From positions 1-64,000 of the forward strand of contig NZ_VUKC01000015.1 of NCBI RefSeq assembly GCF_009193135.1: DNA of 64,000 bases, read 5' to 3'. Shown piece after piece: positions 10,240-19,878 of this stretch. The stretch is from Georgenia satyanarayanai (lineage in GTDB: Bacteria; Actinomycetota; Actinomycetes; Actinomycetales; Actinomycetaceae). Below the pieces are notes generated by a model that saw only the letters and a list, made by a program, of their open reading frames with translations, had not been told where the DNA came from and made no database searches. The position numbers and the translations under genes are program-made. How positions within the stretch are numbered: the stretch's first letter is position 1; every line of letters starts with the position of its first letter.

Positions 10240-12582
10240 TCAGCCTCGACCACCGCTGGTGTAGATCGTCACCGTCTCCCCGCGTCGGGCGCTGCTGCCC
10301 GCCTCCGGGACGGTCGCCACGGCCAGGCCCTGCGGCCAGCCGGAGTTGACCGGGTAGCCCATGGTCGTGTTGAAGCCGGCGTCCTCGAGGGTCTCACGGG
10401 CGTCCTCGACGGTCTGCCCGCCGATGCTCGGGACCCTGACGAACTCTCCGCGCACGACCGTGGAATCCGCGTCCTCGAACTCCTCGATCGGCATGTCCTC
10501 GGTGGCCTCGAGCATGTACTCCTTCCACGTCGGTGCCGCGATGAGACCGCCGTAGACGCGGTCGCGCCACACGCCGTTGATGACCTCCTCGCCCATCGTC
10601 TTGTCGGCGTTCGCGTGCCCCATCCACACGGCCGTGGCCATCTGCGGGATGAAGCCGATGAACCACGCGTGCATGTCGTCGTTCGCCGTGCCGGTCTTGC
10701 CGGCGGACGGCCGCGGGGGGATCCGCGCCGTGGAGCCGGTGGAGTCCCACTCGGGGCCCATGACGGCCTGGAGGGCGTGGTTGGTGCCGTTGACGACGTC
10801 CTCCTCGAGCACGCGCTGGCAGTCCGACGGCGGGACGGGGATGTCCTCACCGTTGCGGTCGGCCATGCTCGTGATGGCGACGGGCTCGCAGAAGACGCCG
10901 CCGGCCGCGAGCGTCGCGTAGGCGTTGGCCATCGACAGCGGGGTCACCGTGTTCGAGCCGAGGACCATCGCCGGGTTGCTCTGCAGCGGCGCGCCCGATC
11001 CGGTGCGCACCCCCATGTCGGCGGCGATGCCGGTGATGTCGCACAGGTCCAGCTGCTGGGCCATGACGACGAAGGAGGTGTTGATCGATGTGCGGGTGGC
11101 CTCGAGCACGGTCTCGACGCCGCCGCCGAAGCCCTCGAGGTTCTTCGGCTCGTAGTCCCCGCCCGGCCGGAAGGCGGGGTTGTCCGGGTCGTCGCAGGAG
11201 ATCTCCCACGTGTCGCGGGGGAAGACGCGGTTGGCCGAGTTCACCCGGTCCATGAGCGAGCGCCCCTCCTTGAGCCACTGGACGAGGGTGAAGACCTTGA
11301 AGGTGGAGCCGGACTGGAAGCCCGAGCCGCCGCCGTGCGACTGGCCGACGTTGTAGTTGACCTGGGTGGCGCGGGGGTCGTCCTCGGAGGCCATCCCGTA
11401 CCGGGTGTTCTGGGCCATCGCGTAGATCCGGCCGGTGCCCGGCTCGATCGAGGACAGCGCCATCGAGATGCCGGACTCGTCGTCGACCGGGACCGAGTCG
11501 GTGACGGCCTCGAAGGCCGCCTCCTGCTTGTCGGGGTCGAGGGTCGTGTGGATCTCCAGGCCCCCGCGGTTGAGCAGCTGGCGGCGCTCCTCCACCGACT
11601 CCCCGTAGGCCTCGTTGGCGAGGATCTCGTTGACGACGTACTGGCAGAAGTAGGCGGCGTTCCCGGCGACGGCGCAGCCGCGGGGCGTGTCCTGGACGTT
11701 GAGCATGTCCGGGACGGGGATCGCGACGGCCTCGTCGTACTGCTCCTGGGTGATGACGTCGAGGGAGCGCATCCGCCCGAGCACGGTGTTGCGGCGCTGC
11801 TCGGCGTTCTCCGGGTTGTTCACCGGGTCCCACTTGGCGGGGTTCTGGGTGATGCCCGCGAGCAGGGCCGACTCCGGCACGTTGAGGTCCGCGGCCGCCT
11901 TGTTGAAGTAGTGGTGCGCGGCGGACTCGATGCCGTACTGCGAGGGCCCGAACTGGGCGATGTTGAGGTAGCCGGTGAGGATCTCGTCCTTGGACCGCAC
12001 CTTCTCCAGGGCGATGGCGAGCCGGGCCTCGCGCAGCTTGCGGGCGATGCCCGCGGCGCCGTCGGTCTCGGTCGCCGCCTGGTAGAGCTCCGGGTCGTTG
12101 CTGACGCGGCTCTCCTCGACTTGGATGTTCTTCACGTACTGCTGGGTGAGCGTGGAGGCACCCTCGAGCTCGCCGCCGCCGACGTTGCGGGCGACGGCTC
12201 GCATGATGCCCTCGGGGTCCACCCCACCGTGGTCGTAGAAGCGGTGGTCCTCGATGGCGACCACGGCGTCCTTGACGTGCTGGGAGATGTCCTCGAAGCC
12301 GACGACGACGCGGTTCTCGGCGAAGAACACCGCCATCTCGTTGCCCTGCGCGTCGAACATGACGCTCTGCTCCGAGGGCTCGTCGATCTCGAGCTCGGTG
12401 GGGATGTCGCTGAACAGGTCGGTGGTCGCGTTCCCCACGGCGCCGACGGAGCCGACGGCGGGGAGGAGCAGTCCTGCGGTCAGCACTCCTCCCGCCACGG
12501 CGATCAGCAGGAACGCGATCATCATGGCGACGAGCTGGACGGGGCGGACGGCGCGTCCGCGCGGCGTGGGACGTGAGGCCAT
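10240..12582 (-). CDS. bifunctional (class A) penicillin-binding protein with PASTA domain
   Basis: Membrane-anchored peptidoglycan synthase, 780 residues. An N-terminal transmembrane helix (about 18-45) is followed by the glycosyltransferase domain with EDHRFYDHGG (about 111-120) and the transpeptidase domain with SGSTFK (about 424), SIN and GKTGT. One PASTA domain ends the protein (about 715-777). Order and neighbours (phosphoesterase downstream, divergent whiB upstream) match ponA2 of M. tuberculosis. The ATG giving MASRPTPRG is chosen over an upstream TTG at 12621 because the basic cytoplasmic tail then precedes the helix normally. Several cysteines near the middle (GCAVAGNAAYFCQY, SCDD) may form disulfides outside the cell. 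Confidence 0.93.
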   Translation of the reverse strand: MASRPTPRGRAVRPVQLVAMMIAFLLIAVAGGVLTAGLLLPAVGSVGAVGNATTDLFSDIPTELEIDEPSEQSVMFDAQGNEMAVFFAENRVVVGFEDISQHVKDAVVAIEDHRFYDHGGVDPEGIMRAVARNVGGGELEGASTLTQQYVKNIQVEESRVSNDPELYQAATETDGAAGIARKLREARLAIALEKVRSKDEILTGYLNIAQFGPSQYGIESAAHHYFNKAAADLNVPESALLAGITQNPAKWDPVNNPENAEQRRNTVLGRMRSLDVITQEQYDEAVAIPVPDMLNVQDTPRGCAVAGNAAYFCQYVVNEILANEAYGESVEERRQLLNRGGLEIHTTLDPDKQEAAFEAVTDSVPVDDESGISMALSSIEPGTGRIYAMAQNTRYGMASEDDPRATQVNYNVGQSHGGGSGFQSGSTFKVFTLVQWLKEGRSLMDRVNSANRVFPRDTWEISCDDPDNPAFRPGGDYEPKNLEGFGGGVETVLEATRTSINTSFVVMAQQLDLCDITGIAADMGVRTGSGAPLQSNPAMVLGSNTVTPLSMANAYATLAAGGVFCEPVAITSMADRNGEDIPVPPSDCQRVLEEDVVNGTNHALQAVMGPEWDSTGSTARIPPRPSAGKTGTANDDMHAWFIGFIPQMATAVWMGHANADKTMGEEVINGVWRDRVYGGLIAAPTWKEYMLEATEDMPIEEFEDADSTVVRGEFVRVPSIGGQTVEDARETLEDAGFNTTMGYPVNSGWPQGLAVATVPEAGSSARRGETVTIYTSGGRG

Positions 12583-12667
12583 TGCTCCAGGGTACGGCGC
12601 GCGGTCCGAGCAGGGGGGCAACGGTGGGGCACGTCACCGACTTTGCCCCGGGTTATGGACATCCAGC

Positions 12668-12698
12668 ATGTGACATGTGACGATTTCGTCAAGGTCAC
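12668..12698. promoter_or_regulatory. palindrome cluster between penicillin-binding protein and whiB genes
   Basis: Tandem ATGTGAC ATGTGAC (12668-12681) overlaps a perfect TGACGA-TT-TCGTCA palindrome (12678-12691), and GTGAC is mirrored by GTCAC at 12694-12698. This sits in the 210-bp divergent spacer, which otherwise shows no gene. It is a candidate operator for a dimeric regulator acting on one or both genes. Confidence 0.4.
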
Positions 12699-12792
12699 GA
12701 TTGCGCCCTCTGTCTTCAAACTCTCCACTACGAAGGCTAGCGTCGGGACACGGACAAACGGCAACGATGCCGTAGAACGCAGGAGGTGGGGC

Positions 12793-13128
12793 ATGAGCAC
12801 TCACGACGACCAGACGTGGGCGGCGAGGGCCGCGTGTCGAGCGATCGAGCCGGACGAGCTCTTCGTCCGCGGCGCGGCGCAGCGGGCTGCCCGGGAGCTG
12901 TGCTTCCGCTGCCCGGTGCGGATGGAGTGCCTGGCCGACGCGCTGGACGCCCACGTCACCTTCGGGGTGTGGGGCGGGCTGACCGAGCGGGAGCGCCGTG
13001 CGCTGCTGCGTCGCTACCCGGAGGTGCACTCCTGGGCCGACCGTCTCCAGGACGAGGAGGACGACATCATCGCCGAGCTGCACGCCGACCGTGCGCCGCG
13101 CATCCTCGCCAAGATGCGGCAAGCCTAG
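12793..13128 (+). CDS. WhiB family iron-sulfur transcription regulator (WhiB4-like position)
   Basis: A 111-residue WhiB protein. Four cysteines at 15, 37, 40 and 46 (C-x21-C-x2-C-x5-C) would hold the 4Fe-4S cluster, and GVWGGLTERERR is the family turn followed by basic residues that bind DNA. An ideal AGGAGG is 6 bases before the ATG, which fixes the start against a longer frame from 12643. It is divergent from the penicillin-binding protein gene, as whiB4 is from ponA2 in M. tuberculosis, where WhiB4 senses redox stress; assignment to that subfamily is from position only. Confidence 0.9.
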   Translation: MSTHDDQTWAARAACRAIEPDELFVRGAAQRAARELCFRCPVRMECLADALDAHVTFGVWGGLTERERRALLRRYPEVHSWADRLQDEEDDIIAELHADRAPRILAKMRQA

Positions 13129-13137
13129 GATGGCGGC

Positions 13138-13290
13138 ATGACGACCTGGGAGTACGCAACCATTCCTCTGCTCATCCACAACACCAAGGCGATCCTCGAC
13201 CAGTGGGGCGCCGACGGCTGGGAGCTCGTCCAGGTGGTGCCGGGGCCGACGCAGAACCCCGTCGCCTACCTCAAGCGCCCCAAGGCATGA
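13138..13290 (+). CDS. small DUF4177-like protein
   Basis: A 50-residue protein, MTTWEYATIPLLIHNTKAIL..., ending AYLKRPKA, that resembles the DUF4177 fold (WEY..., GWELVQV). Its ATG begins nine bases after the whiB stop, and its stop overlaps the RidA start (ATGA). M. tuberculosis has a similar-sized gene, Rv3678A, in the same slot, which supports it being real despite its length. Function unknown; the tight packing implies co-expression with RidA. Confidence 0.8.
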   Translation: MTTWEYATIPLLIHNTKAILDQWGADGWELVQVVPGPTQNPVAYLKRPKA

Positions 13291-13754
13291 GCATCGCCCG
13301 GCGCCTCCACGAGCTGGGTCTGACCCTGCCGCCGGTCGCGCCGCCCGTCGCGAGCTACGTGCCCGCCGTGCGTCACGGTGACCTCGTCTGGACCTCGGGC
13401 CAGCTGCCCATGGTCGACGGCGCGCTCCCGCTCACCGGCAAGGTGGGCGACGGCGAGGGGCTGGTCGCGCCGGAGCGGGCGACCGAGCTCGCCCGGGTGG
13501 CGGCACTCAACGGCCTCGCCGCGGTCGCGGCGAAGGTCGGGAACCTCGACGCCGTCGTCCAGGTGGTCAAGGTCGTCGGCTACGTCGCCAGCGACCCGTC
13601 CTTCACGGGGCAGCCGGGCGTCGTCAACGGTGCCTCGGACCTGCTCGGGGAGATCTTCGGTGAGGTCGGGCGTCACGCCCGGAGCGCCGTCGGCGTCAGT
13701 GCGCTCCCGCTCGACGCGCCCGTCGAGATCGAGCTGGTCCTCGCCGTCGCCTGA
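13287..13754 (+). CDS. RidA family protein
   Basis: A 155-residue protein of the RidA/YjgF/Rid family, whose archetype hydrolyses reactive enamine and imine intermediates from PLP enzymes. Visible features are GDLVWTSGQLP, LNGLAAVAAKVGNLD, VVKVVGYVAS and, near the end, RSAVGVSALPLDAPVEIELV. The position of the arginine that binds the carboxylate in RidA is taken here by HARSAVGV, compatible with one of the Rid subfamilies rather than archetypal RidA. Start overlaps the stop of the 50-residue gene by four bases. A strong hairpin follows. Confidence 0.88.
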   Translation: MSIARRLHELGLTLPPVAPPVASYVPAVRHGDLVWTSGQLPMVDGALPLTGKVGDGEGLVAPERATELARVAALNGLAAVAAKVGNLDAVVQVVKVVGYVASDPSFTGQPGVVNGASDLLGEIFGEVGRHARSAVGVSALPLDAPVEIELVLAVA

Positions 13755-13769
13755 CGCACCCCTCCACAT

Positions 13770-13810
13770 GCCGAGAGCCGAGTTGTCCTCGGGACAGCTC
13801 GGCTCTCGGC
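13770..13810. terminator. bidirectional hairpin between RidA and crp genes (family B copy 1)
   Basis: An 18-bp stem (13770-13787 with 13793-13810) with a five-base loop and one G-U pair, between convergent gene ends. A 39-base hairpin of nearly the same outline and outer stem lies at 33496-33534, with a compensatory G-C to C-G swap, so this may be a repeat family as well as a terminator. Confidence 0.7.
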
Positions 13811-13831
13811 GTGTGCGGCGCGAGTGCCGGG

Positions 13832-14509
13832 TCAGCGCGCGCGGCGCTTGAGGCGCTCGAGGTCGAGGATCTGCACGGCCCGGCCCTCGAGGCGGATCCA
13901 GCCGCGGGAGATGAAGTCGGCCAGGGACTTGTTCACCGTCTCGCGGGAGGCGCCGACGAGCTGGGCGAGCTCCTCCTGGGTGAGGTCGTGGGCGACCCGC
14001 AGGCCGTCGGGGGTCTGCTCGCCGAAGCGGACCGACAGGTCGAGCAGCGCCTTGGCGACGCGGCCGGGGACGTCGGAGAAGACGAGGTCGGCCAGGGCCT
14101 CGTTGGTCCGGCGCAGGCGGCGGGCCAGCGCACGCAGCATGTGCTTGGCCAGCTCGGGCCGCGTGTCGAGCAGGTGCATGAAGGGGTCGTGCTGGAGCTC
14201 CAGCAGTCGGCTGGTCGCCACGGCGCTGGCCGTGGCGGTCCGCTCGCCCGGCTCGAAGAGCGTGAGCTCGCCGAGCAGCTCGCCGGGGCCGAGGATGGCC
14301 AGGAGGTTCTCCCGGCCGTCGGTCGAGCGGTGCCCGAGCTTGATCTTGCCCTCGATGACGAGGAAGAGGCGGTCGCCGGGGTCACCCTCGTGGAAGAGGG
14401 TCTCCCCGCGACGCAGGCTCACCTCGTGCATGGCCTCACGCAGGGCCGCTCGAGCGTCGTCGTCGAGGGAGGCAAAGAGGGGCACGGAGCTGATCGCGGA
14501 GTCGTCCAC
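13832..14509 (-). CDS. crp: Crp/Fnr family regulator (GlxR/Crp-like)
   Basis: A 225-residue cyclic-nucleotide-dependent transcription factor. The N-terminal cNMP-binding jelly-roll contains GELLGELTLFEPGERTATAS, matching the phosphate cassette of cAMP-binding proteins. The C-terminal helix-turn-helix is LTQEELAQLVGASRETVNKS (about 170-190). It is divergent from nth, as Rv3676 (crp) is from Rv3674c's neighbourhood in M. tuberculosis, and matches GlxR of corynebacteria, a global regulator of carbon metabolism. The GTG start has AAGGAA upstream. Confidence 0.92.
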   Translation of the reverse strand: MDDSAISSVPLFASLDDDARAALREAMHEVSLRRGETLFHEGDPGDRLFLVIEGKIKLGHRSTDGRENLLAILGPGELLGELTLFEPGERTATASAVATSRLLELQHDPFMHLLDTRPELAKHMLRALARRLRRTNEALADLVFSDVPGRVAKALLDLSVRFGEQTPDGLRVAHDLTQEELAQLVGASRETVNKSLADFISRGWIRLEGRAVQILDLERLKRRAR

Positions 14510-14604
14510 GTTGCTTCCTTTTCACGTCGGTGTCGGCGGCCGGGCCGGAGCCCATGGCGCCCATCCTGCCACTGCGAGCAGGCTGCCGCCCGTAACCTGG
14601 GCCG

Positions 14605-15306
14605 GTGAGCACCGACCTGCCGCTCGCCGAGCGTGGCCCGGCCCCCGCCGTCGAGGTCGACGACGTCCTCACCGAGGAGTGGCCGGACGCCCGGTGCGAG
14701 CTCGACTTCACCTCCCCCTTCGAGCTCCTCGTCGCCACCGTCCTGTCCGCCCAGACGACGGACGTGCGGGTCAACGCCGTCACCCCGTCGCTGTTCCGGC
14801 GGTGGCCCGGACCGGCCGAGCTGGCGGCCGCGTCCCAGGCCGAGCTGGAGGAGGTGCTGCGGCCGCTGGGCTTCTTCCGCGCCAAGGCGACCTCGCTGCG
14901 CGGTCTCGCGGCTGCGCTGCTCGCCGACCACGGCGGGCAGGTGCCCGCGGACCTCGATGCGCTCGTCAGGCTACCGGGAGTGGGACGCAAGACGGCCAAC
15001 GTCGTGCTCGGCAACGCCTTCGACGTCCCCGGGATCACGGTGGACACCCACGTGGGGCGGCTGGCGCGCCGCCTGGGCTGGAGCGGGAACAAGGACCCCG
15101 TCAAGGTGGAGCGGGACATCGCCGCCCTCGTGCCGCCGGAGCGGTGGACGATGCTGTGCCACCGGCTGATCTTCCACGGGCGCCGGGTCTGCCACTCCCG
15201 CCGGCCCGCCTGCGGAGCCTGCGTGCTCGCCGGTGTGTGCCCGAGCTACGGGGTCGGGGAGACCGACCCGGAGGTCGCCGAGGGCCTCGTGCGACGTCCG
15301 GACTGA
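14605..15306 (+). CDS. nth: endonuclease III (DNA glycosylase/AP lyase)
   Basis: Base-excision repair enzyme that removes oxidised pyrimidines and cuts the abasic site. The 233 residues contain the helix-hairpin-helix LPGVGRKTANVVL with the catalytic lysine, the catalytic aspartate in VDTHVGRLARRLG, and a C-terminal 4Fe-4S site spaced C-x7-C-x2-C-x5-C (CHSRRPACGACVLAGVC). GTG start, short spacer to divergent crp. Conserved crp-nth pairing is common in actinobacteria. Confidence 0.95.
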   Translation: MSTDLPLAERGPAPAVEVDDVLTEEWPDARCELDFTSPFELLVATVLSAQTTDVRVNAVTPSLFRRWPGPAELAAASQAELEEVLRPLGFFRAKATSLRGLAAALLADHGGQVPADLDALVRLPGVGRKTANVVLGNAFDVPGITVDTHVGRLARRLGWSGNKDPVKVERDIAALVPPERWTMLCHRLIFHGRRVCHSRRPACGACVLAGVCPSYGVGETDPEVAEGLVRRPD

Positions 15307-15312
15307 CGCTGG

Positions 15313-16221
15313 TCAGTTGGGGAGGGAGGCGAGGAAGCCGAGGAGGAGGTCGGTGACGTCGTCGGGAGCCTCCTCGGGCAGCAGGTGCCCGGCCCCCGGG
15401 ACGACGGCGGTGCGCAGCGGGACGCGCACGTGCGCCGAGTCCCCCGCGAAGGCGGCGGCCGGGGTGAAGCGGTCGGCGCCCCCACGCACGCTGAGCACCG
15501 GCACGCTGACCGCGCGGGCCATGGCCGCGAGGTAGCGGCGGCCGTCCGGGCGCGGCGTCGAGCGCACGAGCCAGCGCAGGTGCTCGAGGCTCGTGTGGGC
15601 GACCGACGGGAGGCGGACCGCGGCCTGGTAGGCACGCAGCTCCCCGGGCGGAATCGCGCGGCCGGGCGCGGACAGGTCGGTGAGGACGCGGGTGACGAGG
15701 TCCCCACGGCGCAGGGCGTGCTCGGGGAACCACGGCACCTGGACGCGGGCGAGGAAGGCGCGGGCCCGCGCGCCGAGGTGGTTGCGCGGTCGCAGGAGCG
15801 GCACCGGGTGGGGGGCGCTGAGGACGGCGACGGCGCGGGTGACGCGCGGCTCGAGCACCGGCATCGACCACGCGAGCAGCCCGCCGAAGCTGTGGCCCAC
15901 GATGACCGCCCGCTCGCGGCCCAGCGACCGGATGACGCCGCCGACGTCCGCGGTGAGCACCGGCGTCGCGTGCCCGCCCGGCGGCTTGTCCGAGCCGCCG
16001 AAGCCGCGGATGTCCATGGCGGCGACGCGGTAGCCGGCGTCGGCCAGGGCCGTCAGCTGGTGGCGCCAGGCCCACCAGAACTGGGGGAACCCGTGGAGCA
16101 GGACGACGAGCTCACCGGCCTCCGGGCCCGCGAGCACGACGTGGAAGCGCGCACCGTTGGCCGGGACGAACCGGTGCTCCCACGGTCCGTCCTGCCAGAC
16201 AACGCCCTGAGAACTAGCCAC
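15313..16221 (-). CDS. alpha/beta-fold hydrolase, EphE-like position
   Basis: A 302-residue hydrolase with the epoxide-hydrolase-type oxyanion motif LLHGFPQFWWAW and DIRGFGGSDKPPG, but with a serine nucleophile elbow (VGHSFGG) where epoxide hydrolases have aspartate. The histidine is in PGAGHLLPEEAP and the acid in RGGADRFTP. It lies between nth and acs, the neighbourhood of ephE (Rv3670) in M. tuberculosis. The serine makes esterase or related hydrolysis more likely than epoxide opening. GTG start; the gene ends seven bases from the convergent nth stop. Confidence 0.82.
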   Translation of the reverse strand: MASSQGVVWQDGPWEHRFVPANGARFHVVLAGPEAGELVVLLHGFPQFWWAWRHQLTALADAGYRVAAMDIRGFGGSDKPPGGHATPVLTADVGGVIRSLGRERAVIVGHSFGGLLAWSMPVLEPRVTRAVAVLSAPHPVPLLRPRNHLGARARAFLARVQVPWFPEHALRRGDLVTRVLTDLSAPGRAIPPGELRAYQAAVRLPSVAHTSLEHLRWLVRSTPRPDGRRYLAAMARAVSVPVLSVRGGADRFTPAAAFAGDSAHVRVPLRTAVVPGAGHLLPEEAPDDVTDLLLGFLASLPN

Positions 16222-16250
16222 GAGGGGAGCCTAGACGCTCCGCCCCCACC

Positions 16251-16329
16251 CCCAACGTCGCAATTGGGGGGTTGCGCGACGCGGAAAGCGACTTCCAGCG
16301 TCAGCGGACTCACCAATTGCGAAGTTGGG
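16251..16329. repeat. dispersed hairpin repeat, family A copy 2
   Basis: A 79-bp element with 17-bp terminal inverted repeats differing at one position (CCCAACGTCGCAATTGG at 16251-16267; CCAATTGCGAAGTTGGG at 16313-16329) and an inner partly paired region. It lies between acs and the hydrolase gene, 11 bases beyond the acs stop. It shares TCGCAATTGGTGAG with copy 1 at 5.87 kb. It may end acs transcription. Confidence 0.6.
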
Positions 16330-16339
16330 GGGCGTGGGG

Positions 16340-18340
<2,001 letters not shown>

Positions 18341-18645
18341 GTTTCCTCCGGACGACATCGTTCGTTTCCATCGCCGTGCCCCCGGGTATGGCGGGGGTCA
18401 CATCGGCACGCCTCGAATGTACCCGCCGTGCGGCGTGCGCGGGCACGGCGTCCGACGCCGCCCCGTGCCGCGAGGGCGAGGACGGTGCGGGACGCTCCCG
18501 CTCGGGATCTTCGCCGCCGAGGCCGTTGCGACGATTCTCGTGGTCGTCGCCGGCCCGACGATGACCCTCGGCCTCCTCCGCGCACGACGTGTACAACGGC
18601 GTGTTTGTCGAGAGCTCCCGCGGCGGGCCCGTTCCTCGTGGGCCC
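18341..18645. other. 305-bp spacer upstream of acs, no gene recognised
   Basis: This stretch lies between the acs start and the end of the next minus-strand gene. Short frames here lack ribosome sites and family resemblance. A GGGCCC-N9-GGGCCC hairpin near 18625-18645 could end transcription of the upstream membrane-protein gene. On the minus strand TACATT near 18420 could be a -10 element for acs, but no matching -35 was found. Confidence 0.5.
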
Positions 18646-19809
18646 TCAGGCCTCGACGGCGGGGCGCACCTCGCGGCGGCCCTGGCGGCGAGCGCCGTGG
18701 GAGACGACGCCGACGAGCACGAGGGCCACCCCGACGGCGACGAGCCGGCCGGTGCTGCCGGAGGCGACGAGGTGGTGGGCGACGTTGTCACCGAAGTCGC
18801 CCAGCCCCGCGAGCCACGACTCCACCGGCTCGAGGAGGTCCTGGGTCCACGCCGGCACGGCGACGAAGGGGACGCCGACGACGACGACGAGCGCGCCGGT
18901 GACGATCGCCCCGACCGAGCTCCACCGGGCGGCGAGGAGGACGAGGACGAGGACGAGCAGGCCGCCGGCGAGCTCGAGCAGGGCCGCGACGTTGAGGTTC
19001 GCGGTCTCCCACGGGTTGCCCGGCGGGAGGGTGAGCCGCGCGCCGGCGTCCGCGAGGAGGTACCACGCGACCGGCGTGAGGAGGAGGGTGACGACGATCG
19101 TCAGGACGTGCGCCTTCGCCCGCGACGGGGGGCGGGTGTGGGCGGTGGTGCCCTCGAGGAGGACCTCACGGTCCCGCCGGGCGTGCTCCTCCTCGGCCGG
19201 GCTGTCCTCGCGGGTGACGGGGGCCGGGGCGGCGGTGGCCGCGGCCGCGCCCGCACCGGTCAGCCAGGGTGCGGGGGTGGTGGCCGTGGGGGTGCTCTCG
19301 GGCTCCGGGCGCGGCTCCTGCTCCACGGGGCGCTCGCCGGTGAGGTAGGCGGCGCTGCGGTGCTCGGCGAGACCGGAGCGCGGCACCGGCCGCTCGGCCT
19401 GGTGGGTGCGCAGCACCTGGGTGCGGTCGGCGTCGCCGGCGGGGGTGGTCTCCCCGCGGGCCGACGCACGGGTACCGGCCTCGTCACCGGACTGCACGAG
19501 GGGGACCGGGCGGGTGACGTCGTCGGACGGGAGCGCCGGCTCACCCGGGGCCGCAGCGGGCGTGTCGTCGGCCGGCCGGGCGCCGTCGTCGTCGGTGGTC
19601 GGTGTGACCGGGCCGGTCGCGTCGTGGGCCGAGCGGGCGCCGTCGTCGTCGGCGAGCCACGGGGCGTCGTCGGCGGGCGGGGCGGGGTCGAGCCGCTGCG
19701 ACCACGGCGGGTCCGACGGCGTGCCGGTCGTGGCCTCGGAGTCGGTCGGGGCGGCCACCGGCTCGACCGGCTCGTCGGGGTTGTCGCGCTCATAGGGGTT
19801 GTCGGACAC
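18646..19809 (-). CDS. membrane protein with long disordered N-terminal half
   Basis: A 387-residue protein that I do not recognise as a named family. Residues 1-235 are Pro/Ala/Asp/Thr-rich and acidic with no fold, presumably cytoplasmic. About four hydrophobic helices follow, starting at HVLTIVVTLLLTPVAWYLL, and the tail is basic (HGARRQGRREVRP). The gene is between acs and a HAD phosphatase, all on the minus strand. The disordered region holds repeated patterns such as DDDGAR and PADD, suggesting internal duplication. Function unknown. Confidence 0.7.
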   Translation of the reverse strand: MSDNPYERDNPDEPVEPVAAPTDSEATTGTPSDPPWSQRLDPAPPADDAPWLADDDGARSAHDATGPVTPTTDDDGARPADDTPAAAPGEPALPSDDVTRPVPLVQSGDEAGTRASARGETTPAGDADRTQVLRTHQAERPVPRSGLAEHRSAAYLTGERPVEQEPRPEPESTPTATTPAPWLTGAGAAAATAAPAPVTREDSPAEEEHARRDREVLLEGTTAHTRPPSRAKAHVLTIVVTLLLTPVAWYLLADAGARLTLPPGNPWETANLNVAALLELAGGLLVLVLVLLAARWSSVGAIVTGALVVVVGVPFVAVPAWTQDLLEPVESWLAGLGDFGDNVAHHLVASGSTGRLVAVGVALVLVGVVSHGARRQGRREVRPAVEA

Positions 19810-19878
19810 GTCGCCTCCTCGGGTCTGCGGTCCTCAACGTAGCGAGGCGCGGACGTGGCGCGGGGGGCGGCGCGCCGG

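Noticed and set aside
18376-18564. A 62-residue plus-strand frame upstream of acs
   Set aside because: No ribosome site, no recognisable family, and it overlaps the likely acs promoter region.
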